64,000 nucleotides of DNA from an uncultured Muribaculaceae bacterium. Its GTDB lineage: Bacteria > Bacteroidota > Bacteroidia > Bacteroidales > Muribaculaceae. A program made the translations under genes and the position numbers. Shown here piece after piece: positions 15,141 through 24,328 of the stretch; within the stretch, counting starts at the first letter, position 1, and every line of letters begins with the position of its first letter. The notes beneath the pieces were generated by a model, which worked only from the letters and a program-made list of their open reading frames with translations, was not told the DNA's origin and ran no database searches. The stretch covers positions 1-64,000 of the forward strand of contig CANQRV010000007.1 in assembly GCA_947626355.1 (NCBI GenBank), in the 5' to 3' direction.

Positions 15141-16796
15141 ATGAAAAAGAGCGCACTTCAGAGAGTGAGAGCCGACTATCAGCCCAAACTTCCCAAAGCC
15201 CTTCAGGGCCCCGTGAAGCTGAAAATCGGCGAGAAAACCAATTCAGTCGCCGACCAGGAGGAGATCGAGAAGCTCTTCCCCCACACCTACGGCATGCCTA
15301 TCGTGGAATTCGAGCGCGAGGAGAACCCCGTGCGCTGCGAGGAGCCCTTCAATGTCGGCATCATCCTCTCCGGCGGCCAGGCCCCCGGCGGTCACAATGT
15401 GGTCAGCGGTATCTTCGACGGCATCAAGAAGCTCAATCCCGAAAACCGTCTTTACGGCTTCCTGATGGGCCCCGCCGGCTTCATCAATCATCAGTATATG
15501 GAGCTCACTGCCGGTTATATCAAGGAATACCGCAACACCGGCGGCTTCGACATCATCGGATCCGGCCGCACTAAGCTCGAGACCACCGAGCAGTTTGACG
15601 CTGGCCTCCAGATTCTCGAGGAGCTCAACATCAAGGCCCTCGTGATCATCGGCGGCGACGACTCCAACACCAACGCCGCAGTGCTCGCCGAATACTATAA
15701 GAACATCGGCGCCGACGTGCAGGTGATCGGCGTGCCCAAGACCATCGACGGCGACCTTAAGAACGAATGGATCGAGACCTCCTTCGGCTTCGACACCGCC
15801 TGCAAGGTCTACTCCGAGGTGATCGGCAACATCCAGCGCGACTGCAACTCCGCCAAGAAATACTACCACTTCATCAAGCTCATGGGCCGCAGCGCCTCCC
15901 ACATCGCGCTTGAGTGCGCACTCGAGACCCAGCCCAACGTCTGCCTCATCTCCGAGGAGATCCAGGCAAAGCGCATGACCCTCGACAACATCGTCAGCTA
16001 CCTCTGCTACGTCATCTCCGAGCGCGCCAAGCTCGGCTGGAACTTCGGCACTGTGCTCGTGCCCGAGGGCCTCATCGAGTTCGTGCCCTCCGTCAAGAAG
16101 CTCATCCAGGAGCTCAACGACGTGCTCGTGGAGCATGCCGAGGAGATAGAGGGCCTCGAGGAGCTCGACAAGCTCCGCGCCATCCACAAGTATCTCTCCC
16201 CCGCCAACGCCGAGCTCTACAAGTCGCTTCCCAAGGAGATCGCCCTCCAGCTCTCCATGGAGCGCGACAGCCACGGCAACGTGCAGGTGTCGCTGATCGA
16301 GACCGAGAGCCTGCTCAGCCACATGGTGGCCCAGCGCCTCGAGGAGATGGCCCAGGAAGGACAGTACACCGGCAAGTTCTCTGCCCAGCATCACTTCTTC
16401 GGCTATGAGGGCCGCTGCGCCGACCCCACCAACTTCGACGCCGACTACTGCTACGCCCTCGGCTACAACGCCGCCATGCTCATCAACTCCGGACTCACCG
16501 GCTACATGTCGAGCGTGCGCAACCTCACCGACCACACAGAGAACTGGATAGCCGGCGGCATCCCCATCACCATGATGATGAACATGGAGCGCCGTAACGG
16601 CAAGATGAAGCCCGTGATCCAGAAGGCCCTCGTCAACCTCAACGGACGTCCCTATCTCAAGTTCGCCTCGATGCGTGAGACCCTCGCCCTCAACACCCTC
16701 TACCAGTATCCCGGCCCGATTCAGTATTTCGGCCCCGCGGAGGTGTGCGACCGTCCGTCGATGACGCTCCTGCTCGAGCATAACAAGGAAATCTGA
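15141..16796 (+). CDS. pfp: Diphosphate-fructose-6-phosphate 1-phosphotransferase (PPi-PFK)
   Basis: A reversible, PPi-dependent phosphofructokinase of glycolysis, 551 residues long, in the range of the long PPi-PFK class. Seen: ILSGGQAPGGHN at the N-terminal phosphate site; GGDDS at 171-175, where the Asp that replaces Gly is the mark of PPi use; PKTIDGDLKN at 199-208; and MGRSASHIALECAL. The ATG at 15141 is chosen because it starts MKKSALQRVRADYQPKLP, the usual N-terminus in Bacteroidales, and lies downstream of the predicted transcription start. Codons are strongly GC-biased, as for highly expressed genes here. Confidence 0.94.
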   Translation: MKKSALQRVRADYQPKLPKALQGPVKLKIGEKTNSVADQEEIEKLFPHTYGMPIVEFEREENPVRCEEPFNVGIILSGGQAPGGHNVVSGIFDGIKKLNPENRLYGFLMGPAGFINHQYMELTAGYIKEYRNTGGFDIIGSGRTKLETTEQFDAGLQILEELNIKALVIIGGDDSNTNAAVLAEYYKNIGADVQVIGVPKTIDGDLKNEWIETSFGFDTACKVYSEVIGNIQRDCNSAKKYYHFIKLMGRSASHIALECALETQPNVCLISEEIQAKRMTLDNIVSYLCYVISERAKLGWNFGTVLVPEGLIEFVPSVKKLIQELNDVLVEHAEEIEGLEELDKLRAIHKYLSPANAELYKSLPKEIALQLSMERDSHGNVQVSLIETESLLSHMVAQRLEEMAQEGQYTGKFSAQHHFFGYEGRCADPTNFDADYCYALGYNAAMLINSGLTGYMSSVRNLTDHTENWIAGGIPITMMMNMERRNGKMKPVIQKALVNLNGRPYLKFASMRETLALNTLYQYPGPIQYFGPAEVCDRPSMTLLLEHNKEI

Positions 16797-16850
16797 TGGC
16801 CATAGGCGCCGTTACGGCGTCCCCCCGTCATCACTGACCGAACATAAACC

Positions 16851-16885
16851 CAACCCCGGCTTTACACCATATAATGCCGGGGTTG
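16851..16885 (+). terminator. Terminator of the PPi-PFK gene
   Basis: Perfect 10-base arms CAACCCCGGC (16851-16860) and GCCGGGGTTG (16876-16885) with a 15-base loop, followed by an AT-rich stretch. It ends 41 bases before the thioredoxin gene. Confidence 0.7.
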
Positions 16886-16926
16886 ATTGTTATTATTATA
16901 GATATAAACCCCAAATTCGATATCGT

Positions 16927-17337
16927 ATGAAAGTTTCCATGCTTCTTCCCGCGGCATTCGTCGCCCTTCTCGCATTCACCGTCTCCTGCCGTCAGGTCTC
17001 GCGTCAGGAGGCCGACACCAGCACCGTCTATGAAGTCACCGACAACGCCCTGCTCACCACCGACGGGCTCCCCATGGTGGCCGACTTCTCGGCCGACTGG
17101 TGTCCTCCCTGCCGCAAGCTGGCCCCCGTCTTCGACTCCCTGAAAAACGTCTATGCCGGCAGCATCGACTTCGTAACCTTCAACGTCGACAGCGTGGAGA
17201 ATCTCGCACGCCACTACAACATCACCGCAATCCCCACATTGCTCTTCATCGCACCCGACGGCACGGTAGTCCACCGCATGGAGGGCTATCAGGACGCAGC
17301 CGCCATCCAGAAAGCCGTCTCCGACCACCTCGACTGA
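16927..17337 (+). CDS. Thioredoxin-fold lipoprotein
   Basis: A 136-residue protein with a lipobox (FTVSC, lipidated Cys21) and a thioredoxin domain with the redox pair C59/C62 in WCPPC and the cis-Pro in AIPTLLF. It is expected to act as a thiol-disulfide reductant or oxidant on the periplasmic side. WCPPC rather than WCGPC is common in envelope thioredoxins. No partner such as CcdA is adjacent. A strong bidirectional terminator follows 11 bases after the stop. Confidence 0.9.
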   Translation: MKVSMLLPAAFVALLAFTVSCRQVSRQEADTSTVYEVTDNALLTTDGLPMVADFSADWCPPCRKLAPVFDSLKNVYAGSIDFVTFNVDSVENLARHYNITAIPTLLFIAPDGTVVHRMEGYQDAAAIQKAVSDHLD

Positions 17338-17348
17338 CCCTCCAATAC

Positions 17349-17389
17349 AAAAAGATGCGCGCGGCCCTCAAGCCGTGCGCATCTTTTTT
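17349..17389. terminator. Bidirectional terminator between convergent genes
   Basis: Arms 17349-17365 and 17372-17388 pair along 17 positions with one G-T wobble around the loop CCTCAA. A-run and T-run flanks let it serve both the thioredoxin gene (plus) and the OB-like lipoprotein gene (minus). Confidence 0.85.
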
Positions 17390-17428
17390 GTTCGCGCCCG
17401 GAGGCGCGGGGGAGTCAATTCTTGTGGA

Positions 17429-19468
17429 TTACCAGTCGCATTCCAGGAACTTGAACTGGGCCGGGCCTACTACCTCCCACTTGGCGGTGTAGGTAGCGGC
17501 GGAGCCGGTGTAGACGCCGAAGGTGATGGTGTAGACCACCTGCATGCCCTCAAACGGACGGGCCTCCGGATAGAGCTTCGACAGCGCGCCGGGCATCACT
17601 TCCTCGCAGAAGCGCTTCTTCATCAGCGCCACTACCTCCTCGTCGCTCATCCCCTCGTATCCCTTGGGATACTGGGCACGGGCCGATGCGGCGCGGAGAT
17701 CGACATTGTTCTGGTAGGCGGAGGTGCCGGAGTAATACTCGTTGTTGCCGTAGCTTGTCACGTAGCCAATGCCCGACTTGATGCCGGTGGAGCCGAGGGG
17801 TACGTCGATGTTCTCGTATACCCAGTCGACGCATGCCTGATAGTAGGTGGCGCTGAGTTCCTGGCCGCGGCCGGAGGGAAGCGTGATCGTCACGTTGGGA
17901 TCGAACATCCATTTGCCGTCGAGCTTCACGAACTGCGAGGTCACCTCCACATAGTTCTTGCGCGGTGTCCACTCGCTGCCGTTATACTCATAGACGTCAC
18001 ACTTGTAGGAAGTCGTGCCGTCGGCATAATACTTGTAGACCACGAAGCGGCTGTCGCCGGCCTGGGCGTAGGGCAGTTTCACCTTGAGGTAAGCCGGCAG
18101 GTAGTTCTCGGGCTTGGCCGTCGACGACAGGTTGCCGTATCTCTGGCCCATGGCCTCATAGTCGGCCGGATTGAGGATAAGCGTGTTGGCGGCGGCGTTC
18201 CAGCGCCCCTCGTTTCTCACGTATACTGCGTTCTCGTTGACAGAAGGCACGTTGACCACCTTCGCAGGGCTTCTGCGGGGAGCAGCCTTGGTGCCGGCCT
18301 CCACCTTTGTGGCCACGAAGTTGACATACTTGCCGGCTGCCACGGCGATCAGATAGCCGGTCACGGTCATCGTCTCACCCTCCTGAAGGGCCGACTTGAT
18401 CTCGTCGGTGGCGAAATATATGCCGCCCATGGCTGTTTCGGAGCCCATGTCGATGTTGATGTTGTTGCCGCTGATCACGACCTTGCCCGTGATCTGGCCA
18501 TACTCGGCGAGAGCATTGTCGGTGCGGCCGGCTATAGTCTCGATGTCGCTTGCGGAGAAGACAGCGGGGGAGGGGTATTCCACCGATTCCTCGCTTCCCT
18601 TCACCTCGAATGTGGAGGCGGAGCCGGAGATCTGGAGACCCTTGTTGTAGGCGCCGATCTGGGCGCTGGCCACCAGCTGTGTGCCTATCGGGTAGGTCGA
18701 GGGATCATAGCCGCTTCCCATATATGTGAATATGGAGCCGGAGTTGTCGGTAAGGATGAAGCCGGCGTTGCAGACGGCTGTCACGATGCCGTTGATGTCG
18801 TAGGTGCCGTCGACGGCCACGCTGCCGATCACCTCGGAGAGGGTGAAGCCCGGCACGTCGGGGGTGTCGCCGCCGTTGAAGACGGGATCTACATTCGATG
18901 TCATGTAGTTGACGATCACATACTGGCCGTCGGCCGCGTCGGGGAAGTTGTCGGCGATCACGCCGGCAAGCGAGGCTGCCGCGGTGTGGCTGGGAGCGAA
19001 CGAGGGAGTGTAATCGGTCTCGCTGCCCCACACCTTCTGGTAGTCGTTGTCGGAGACGGTATACTCAGCGGCGCTGGCGATACCCTCGATCTCCGCGGGC
19101 ATCTCCTGGGCCTCGTTGTAGGTGAGGCTCACCGAGGATCCGTTGCTGAGGGCGAAATACTTGAAGGTACTGTTGGCGAGGAAGGCCGGAACATACTGCG
19201 CGGCCGGGATGGAGGGAGTGAAATAATGCTGTGTTCCTACGGCGGCGAGTGCTGCCGCATGCTCGCTGCCTGCGAGCTCCTTGTTGGCGCTGAGCCCTGC
19301 GAGAGTGGCGTAGTCGGCCTCGGTCATGGTGTAGCTGACGCTCTGCACCTGCTGGAGCGTCGGCTCCTCGAAGCCGTCGAGATGGTCGTTCCAGGAATTT
19401 TCCGAGCATCCCGCAAGACCGATGCCCGCTGCCAGAAACGCCAGTGTCTTTATATTTATAGCTTTCAT
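17429..19468 (-). CDS. Large lipoprotein with two OB-like domains, TonB-receptor partner
   Basis: A 679-residue lipoprotein (lipobox GLAGC, lipidated Cys21). Two tandem segments look like OB-fold domains of the kind found in Bacteroidota secreted proteins and nucleases: about residues 205-290 (DINGIVTAVCNAGFILTDNS, then PIGTQLV) and 300-385 (GQITGKVVISGNNINIDMGS, then GETMTVTGYLI). The C-terminal 250 residues are not recognised. It starts 21 bases after the TonB receptor stop codon, the place usually taken by a SusD-type lipoprotein, so it is probably the surface ligand-binding partner. It has no SusD features. The ligand is unknown. Confidence 0.7.
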   Translation of the reverse strand: MKAINIKTLAFLAAGIGLAGCSENSWNDHLDGFEEPTLQQVQSVSYTMTEADYATLAGLSANKELAGSEHAAALAAVGTQHYFTPSIPAAQYVPAFLANSTFKYFALSNGSSVSLTYNEAQEMPAEIEGIASAAEYTVSDNDYQKVWGSETDYTPSFAPSHTAAASLAGVIADNFPDAADGQYVIVNYMTSNVDPVFNGGDTPDVPGFTLSEVIGSVAVDGTYDINGIVTAVCNAGFILTDNSGSIFTYMGSGYDPSTYPIGTQLVASAQIGAYNKGLQISGSASTFEVKGSEESVEYPSPAVFSASDIETIAGRTDNALAEYGQITGKVVISGNNINIDMGSETAMGGIYFATDEIKSALQEGETMTVTGYLIAVAAGKYVNFVATKVEAGTKAAPRRSPAKVVNVPSVNENAVYVRNEGRWNAAANTLILNPADYEAMGQRYGNLSSTAKPENYLPAYLKVKLPYAQAGDSRFVVYKYYADGTTSYKCDVYEYNGSEWTPRKNYVEVTSQFVKLDGKWMFDPNVTITLPSGRGQELSATYYQACVDWVYENIDVPLGSTGIKSGIGYVTSYGNNEYYSGTSAYQNNVDLRAASARAQYPKGYEGMSDEEVVALMKKRFCEEVMPGALSKLYPEARPFEGMQVVYTITFGVYTGSAATYTAKWEVVGPAQFKFLECDW

Positions 19469-19489
19469 TTTCTTATGCTTGTGGTGTGA

Positions 19490-22216
19490 TTAGAAACTCA
19501 GTTTAAATCTCAGCGAGAACGTGCGGCCGAAGGAGTAGAGCACCTTGTAGGCGTTGCTCCATGTGCCCGGAGTGTCGAAGTTGGTGGTGGCGTCCTTAAC
19601 GAAGTTGTAGTTGAAGAGGTTGTAGACGTTGCCGTAGACGGTGGCGTCGAGACCGCCGACCTTGAACTTATAGCTGCAGCTGAGGTCGAGCTCGTTGCCC
19701 CAGGGTATCTCCCAGGGATCGCATACGTTGAGCTCCGTGTTGGGGTTGAGGTTGGAGCCGGAGACGGCGTAGTCGGAATAGTTGCGAGCGGCCATAGTCC
19801 AGTCGGCGCCGATGCGGAAGCCCTTGAAAGGCTTGAATGTGACGCCGAGGGCAGCTGTGGTCTGAGCGGAGCCACCCACCTTGACGCCCTTCTGGTTGAG
19901 GATCGCCCAGGCGTGGTCTTCGGCGCGGATGCCGGAGGCGAGGTCGCCCTGGAGGTTCTTAAGAGGCTGGCCCTGGTCGTTGTAGAAGTAGCCCTTGGCG
20001 TTGTTGTCCCACTGCCAGTCGCCCCACGAGAACATACCGTTGAGCTCAATCCACTGTGTGGGCACGTAGGTGAAGTCGAGCTCCACACCCATGTGGCGTG
20101 CCGACACCTTCTCGAGGTTCATGGTGTATCGCTCGCCGGCGTGTGCGCCGGAGCTGATCTCTCCGCTCTTCTGGGTCTCGCGGTCGCATTTGTCCATCCA
20201 CTTGGTGAAGTATCCGTTGATGGTCATCGAGAACACAGGGGAGTGGAAGCCGTAGCCGACCTCCACGGAGCCGATCTTCTCGTTCTTGGGATTCGGGTTG
20301 ATGGCGTTGCTTACCGCCGAGGAGAGGAATACGCCGTTGGAGAAGAAGGGAGCCTTGGAGATGTAGCCGCCGTTGACGAACACGTTGTTGTGGCGGTCGA
20401 TGTTCCAGTTGGCACCGCCCTTGATTGTTCCGCCGAGGAATGTCTTCCAGGGCGACTTGGCGTGCTCTTTGTCGTAGTAGAAGTGGTCGATGCGCTGGTA
20501 GCCCGTGACGTTGAGCGAGCCGGCGAGGATGGTGGTCACGGCGCCGTCGAGCAGCTTGTATTCACCCTGACCGTAGATGCCCTCCTGATGGGTGTGGCCG
20601 TTATAGTCGCGGTATACCACGTCGCCGATGCCGAGTTTCTCGTATTTCCAGTTGGGGTCGGCGGCAGCCGCGTTGTTTTCGGGCTTTACGTTCTTGCGGC
20701 TGCTGTCGTCCATGAAGTAGGCGCCGCTGTAGAGGTCGTTGATCTTGTTGTTGTGGTGGCCCACATAGTAGCGGAGGTCGATACCGCCTGTGAGTGTCAG
20801 CTTGTTGGGGATGATCTCGTTTTTGTAGGTTGAGATCAGGCCATACCATTCGTGGGAGTTGTTGCTCATCGACATCACCATGTTGGAGCCGGTGGTCGAG
20901 GCGGCGTTCATGTCCTGGATGGCACCGTAGTCGAAGGTGCCGTCGGGGCGGCGGAACTGCCAGTTGAGGATACCGTTGTTGGCGGCATACCAGGAGGAGT
21001 TGCTGTAGTCGCCGCGGCCCTGGCCCGAATAGCCGCCGCCGGAGGCGAGCGATGTATAGAGTGCAGTGGAGAGCGAGGAATACTCGTTGATCTGCCAGAT
21101 GTGGTTGAGCGAGATGATCGGCTTGTGATACTGGTTGCGGTTCATGGTGCGCTCACGTCCCTCGTTGTCGAAACCGTAGGCAGCGTTGTAGCGATACATG
21201 CTCTCGCCGTTCATATACTGCTTCACTTCCTGCCAGCCTTCCACGGTGAGGCCGTTGCCGGAGTTGCGCTGGTTGTGCCACTGCGGGGCGCCGAAGGCCG
21301 TAAGGCTCAGCTGATGGCTGTCGCCAAGCTTCTTCGATACGTTGACGAAGTAGTTCCAGGCCTGGAACTGGGTGCCCTGGATGTAGCCGTCGCCCCATTT
21401 GTGGGAGCCGAGCACCGATATCGCCCAGCCGTTCTTCATAAGGCCGGTCGAGAGGCTGAAGCCAACGTCGTTGAGGCCGTCGTTGCCCATGCCATACCAT
21501 ACGGTGCCTCCCTTCTTGGCGTCGAGGCCGCGGGTGGTGATGTTGATGGTGCCGCCCACGGAGGGAGTCGACATGATGGCGGCGCCGAGGCCGCGCTGGG
21601 TCTGCATGTTGGAGGTGACGCCGGCCAGACCTGCGAAGTTCGACCAGTAGATGCCGCCCCACTCCATATCGTTCATCGGGATACCGTTGACGAGGATAGC
21701 CACATTCGGGGCCTTGAAGCCGCGCATGTTGATCTTGGCGTCGCCGTAGCCTCCGCCGTCGGGAGTGGCCCATACGCCGGGGGTTGACTTAAGTACCTCG
21801 GGAAACTCCTTGTTGCCGAGCTTGGCCTCGATCTGGCCCGCGGTGATCTCGGAGATCGCGATAGGGGTCTCGCGGGTGCGCGCCTTCGACTGGGTCACCA
21901 CCACGTCCTGAAGCATCTGCGAGTCGGGGTCGAGCGTTATGGTGCCGGCCTCGTGGCGTGCCTCTATTTCCATCGGTTTGTAGCCGATATAGGTGATCAG
22001 GAGCTTGTGCTTGCCCTGTGGCACTTTCAGTGTGAAATTGCCGTCGATGTCTGTGGCCACAGCTGTGCTGGTGCCTTTCACTGAGACTGTGGCGCCGATT
22101 ACCGGCTCGCCCAGTTCATCGATTACCGTTCCCCTGCACGTCGTCTCGCCGCCCTGCGCAAACGCCTGGGCAATCGCGACCATCAGTGTCACGGCCAAGA
22201 GAAATAGTCTCTTCAT
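19490..22216 (-). CDS. TonB-dependent outer-membrane receptor
   Basis: A 908-residue outer-membrane transporter. Signal peptide to about residue 20, a carboxypeptidase-regulatory-like beta domain (about 24-105, GTVIDELGEPVIGATVSVKG), a TonB box and plug region (from about 110; MRGFKAPNVAILVNGIPM, then SVGGTINITTRG) and a long barrel ending in a terminal Phe (RFKLSF). It takes up a large nutrient using TonB energy. Its only co-transcribed partner is the OB-like lipoprotein, not a SusD, so a glycan ligand is not implied. A near-perfect promoter lies upstream. It is divergent from an MFS carrier that could continue the import. Confidence 0.93.
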   Translation of the reverse strand: MKRLFLLAVTLMVAIAQAFAQGGETTCRGTVIDELGEPVIGATVSVKGTSTAVATDIDGNFTLKVPQGKHKLLITYIGYKPMEIEARHEAGTITLDPDSQMLQDVVVTQSKARTRETPIAISEITAGQIEAKLGNKEFPEVLKSTPGVWATPDGGGYGDAKINMRGFKAPNVAILVNGIPMNDMEWGGIYWSNFAGLAGVTSNMQTQRGLGAAIMSTPSVGGTINITTRGLDAKKGGTVWYGMGNDGLNDVGFSLSTGLMKNGWAISVLGSHKWGDGYIQGTQFQAWNYFVNVSKKLGDSHQLSLTAFGAPQWHNQRNSGNGLTVEGWQEVKQYMNGESMYRYNAAYGFDNEGRERTMNRNQYHKPIISLNHIWQINEYSSLSTALYTSLASGGGYSGQGRGDYSNSSWYAANNGILNWQFRRPDGTFDYGAIQDMNAASTTGSNMVMSMSNNSHEWYGLISTYKNEIIPNKLTLTGGIDLRYYVGHHNNKINDLYSGAYFMDDSSRKNVKPENNAAAADPNWKYEKLGIGDVVYRDYNGHTHQEGIYGQGEYKLLDGAVTTILAGSLNVTGYQRIDHFYYDKEHAKSPWKTFLGGTIKGGANWNIDRHNNVFVNGGYISKAPFFSNGVFLSSAVSNAINPNPKNEKIGSVEVGYGFHSPVFSMTINGYFTKWMDKCDRETQKSGEISSGAHAGERYTMNLEKVSARHMGVELDFTYVPTQWIELNGMFSWGDWQWDNNAKGYFYNDQGQPLKNLQGDLASGIRAEDHAWAILNQKGVKVGGSAQTTAALGVTFKPFKGFRIGADWTMAARNYSDYAVSGSNLNPNTELNVCDPWEIPWGNELDLSCSYKFKVGGLDATVYGNVYNLFNYNFVKDATTNFDTPGTWSNAYKVLYSFGRTFSLRFKLSF

Positions 22217-22286
22217 ACGTTAGTCGAATTAGTTGGTTATTGTTGTTTTTGTTATGTTGCTTCGGATGTTCGACGTAAATAATCCA

Positions 22287-22318
22287 CAAAGTTAAGAATT
22301 TTTTGCATATCATTCAAA
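22287..22318 (-). promoter_or_regulatory. Promoter of the TonB receptor operon
   Basis: On the minus strand TTTG (22315-22318), a 20-base spacer and TAACTTTG (22287-22294) match both boxes exactly. Initiation near 22280 gives a leader of about 64 bases. No anti-sigma or ECF sigma gene adjoins this system. Confidence 0.8.
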
Positions 22319-22433
22319 TATATTTTCATCCCCGGTGCATCCTCCCTTATTGCCTGCCATTCTGTCGCGCAATCATGCCGCACAACAGTGGCCTGCAACA
22401 TTATTTTCAAATTTCAAGCAAAAACACCCTGCG

Positions 22434-22468
22434 TTTCGCGGCAGTCACGCTACTTATTATTATATTTG
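22434..22468 (+). promoter_or_regulatory. Probable promoter of the MFS gene
   Basis: A perfect -7 box TATATTTG (22461-22468) lies 27 bases before the MFS ATG. A TTTC at 22434-22437 is a poor -33 match with a 23-base spacer. Confidence 0.4.
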
Positions 22469-22495
22469 CACAAAATTTGAATAAAACCTAACACT

Positions 22496-24232
22496 ATGTC
22501 TTCTTCCACAGCAGCTCTCAACGCCGCGGCTGCCGGCACTTCGCTCCGCGACAAGGCATGGGCCCGTTGGCTTGCCCTCGGCCTGCTCGCCTTCGCCATG
22601 TTCTGTTCGTATATATTTATGGACATCCTCTCCCCGATCAAAGACCTCCTGCAGTCGACCAGAGGCTGGGATTCCACAGCCTTCGGTACGATGCAGGGCT
22701 CAGAGACCTTCCTCAACGTGTTCATCTTCTTCCTCATCTTCGCAGGTATCATCCTCGACAAGATGGGCGTGAGGTTCACGGCCGTGCTTTCGGGCGGCGT
22801 GATGCTCGTGGGCGCCACAATCAACTGGTATGCCCTCACCGACGCTTTCCTCGGCAGCAGCCTCGACGTATGGTTTACCAACCATCTCAACTACATCCCG
22901 GGCTTCGACGAGCTGGGCATCTCTCCTTTCTATGAAGGCATGCCGGCATCCGCCAAGCTCTCGGCCGTCGGCTTCATGATCTTCGGCTGCGGCGTGGAGA
23001 TGGCCGGCATCACGGTGAGCCGTGGAATCGTGAAATGGTTCAAGGGGCGTGAGATGGCCATGGCCATGGGCTCGGAGATGGCGCTCGCCCGTCTCGGTGT
23101 GGGCACGTGTATGATCTTCTCGCCCCTCGTGGCCAACTTCGGCGGCGACATCAGCGTGTCGCGTTCGGTGGCCTTCGGCGTTGTGCTCCTCATGGTGGCC
23201 CTTATCATGTTTATCGTCTATTTCTTCATGGACAAGAAACTCGACGCGCAGACAGGCGAGGCTGAAGAGAAAGACGATCCCTTCCGCATCTCCGACCTCG
23301 GCAAGATCCTGAGCTCCCTCGGATTCTGGGTGGTGGCCCTCCTCTGCGTGCTCTATTATTCCGCCATCTTCCCCTTCCAGAAATATGCGGTCAACATGCT
23401 CCAGTGCAATCTCTCGCTCCATCCCGAATCGGTAAGCGAGTTCTGGCAGAGCGACCTCTGCACGTATATCCAGTATGTCATCATGCTTGTGGTGGCCGGC
23501 GGGGCCTTTGGCTTCAGCTTCTCGAAGAGCAAGTCGGTGAAGATTCCATCGCTGGTGATTTCCATCGTGGCGCTGGTGGTATATTGCGTGATGGGCTACA
23601 TGAGGCAGTCGGCCGCCGCGATTTTCGCGGTGTTCCCGCTGCTGGCCGTCGGCATAACTCCCATCCTCGGCAACTATGTAGACTATAAGGGTAAGGCCGC
23701 CTCGATGCTCGTTTTCGGCGCCCTTCTCCTCATCATCTGCCACCTGACGTTCGCGTTCATCCTCCCCGTCTTCAAGGGCAACGACCTCGGCGGCGTGATG
23801 GTGGCCTACATCACGATTCTCGTGCTCGGCGCCTCCTTCTCGCTCGTGCCGGCCTCGCTCTGGCCCTCCGTGCCCAAGCTGGTCGACGCAAAGATTATAG
23901 GCTCCGCCTACGCCCTCATCTTCTGGATTCAGAACATCGGCCTCTGGCTCTTTCCGCTGCTGATCGGCAAGGTGCTCGATTCCACCAATTCCGATATCGT
24001 ATCGGCGGTCGCAGCCGGTCAGCTGACTGCCGAGGAGGCAGCGGTGAGCTACAATTACACCTGGCCCCTCGTGATGCTCGCATGCCTCGGCGTTGCCGCG
24101 CTGGTGCTTGGCCTCTACCTTAAGGTGGTCGACCGCAAGAAGCACCTCGGCCTCGAGCTCCCCAACATCACCGACTCCAAGGCCGAGAAGGTCGAGATAG
24201 AGGAGTCGGAGGTGGAAGGCGTGGAAGGCTGA
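22496..24232 (+). CDS. Major facilitator superfamily transporter
   Basis: A 578-residue inner-membrane carrier with about twelve hydrophobic segments, a central loop near residue 240-265 (MDKKLDAQTGEAEEKDD) and a charged C-terminal tail. The N-terminal half has the MFS loop pattern DKMGVRFTA. Features such as YYSAIFPFQKYAVN resemble the MFSD1-like branch, some members of which carry small peptides; this is only a resemblance. It is divergent from the TonB receptor (280-base shared upstream region), which suggests linked uptake across both membranes, but that is inference. Confidence 0.85.
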   Translation: MSSSTAALNAAAAGTSLRDKAWARWLALGLLAFAMFCSYIFMDILSPIKDLLQSTRGWDSTAFGTMQGSETFLNVFIFFLIFAGIILDKMGVRFTAVLSGGVMLVGATINWYALTDAFLGSSLDVWFTNHLNYIPGFDELGISPFYEGMPASAKLSAVGFMIFGCGVEMAGITVSRGIVKWFKGREMAMAMGSEMALARLGVGTCMIFSPLVANFGGDISVSRSVAFGVVLLMVALIMFIVYFFMDKKLDAQTGEAEEKDDPFRISDLGKILSSLGFWVVALLCVLYYSAIFPFQKYAVNMLQCNLSLHPESVSEFWQSDLCTYIQYVIMLVVAGGAFGFSFSKSKSVKIPSLVISIVALVVYCVMGYMRQSAAAIFAVFPLLAVGITPILGNYVDYKGKAASMLVFGALLLIICHLTFAFILPVFKGNDLGGVMVAYITILVLGASFSLVPASLWPSVPKLVDAKIIGSAYALIFWIQNIGLWLFPLLIGKVLDSTNSDIVSAVAAGQLTAEEAAVSYNYTWPLVMLACLGVAALVLGLYLKVVDRKKHLGLELPNITDSKAEKVEIEESEVEGVEG

Positions 24233-24265
24233 TTCATTCCGACAGTCGTCGATACCTCCAATATT

Positions 24266-24302
24266 TGCCGGGTTGTGCTTTTGCATGGCCCGGCATACTT
24301 TT
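24266..24302 (+). terminator. Possible terminator of the MFS gene
   Basis: Arms TGCCGGG (24266-24272) and CCCGGCA (24289-24295) with a 16-base loop that can pair further (TGC/GCA), followed by TACTTTT. It overlaps the candidate promoter of the next gene. Confidence 0.45.
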
Positions 24303-24303
24303 G
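24272..24303 (+). promoter_or_regulatory. Candidate promoter of the Spi-domain gene
   Basis: GTTG (24272-24275, one mismatch), a 20-base spacer and TACTTTTG (24296-24303, matches TAnnTTTG). It lies within the hairpin after the MFS gene, 26 bases before the ATG at 24329. Confidence 0.4.
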
Positions 24304-24328
24304 GCCTCTGGCAGGCGTTATATAATAT

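Noticed and set aside
15243..16781. Long minus-strand frame opposite the PPi-PFK gene
   Set aside because: Shadow frame caused by strong GC-biased codons; no domain pattern.
17375..19489. Open frame of 704 codons on the plus strand opposite the OB-like lipoprotein gene
   Set aside because: It mirrors the GC-rich codons of the real gene, has no signal or family pattern, and the minus-strand product has a proper lipoprotein signal.
22700..24286. Open frame of 528 codons on the minus strand opposite the MFS gene
   Set aside because: His/Glu-rich composition typical of a shadow frame; the plus strand encodes a clear twelve-helix carrier.
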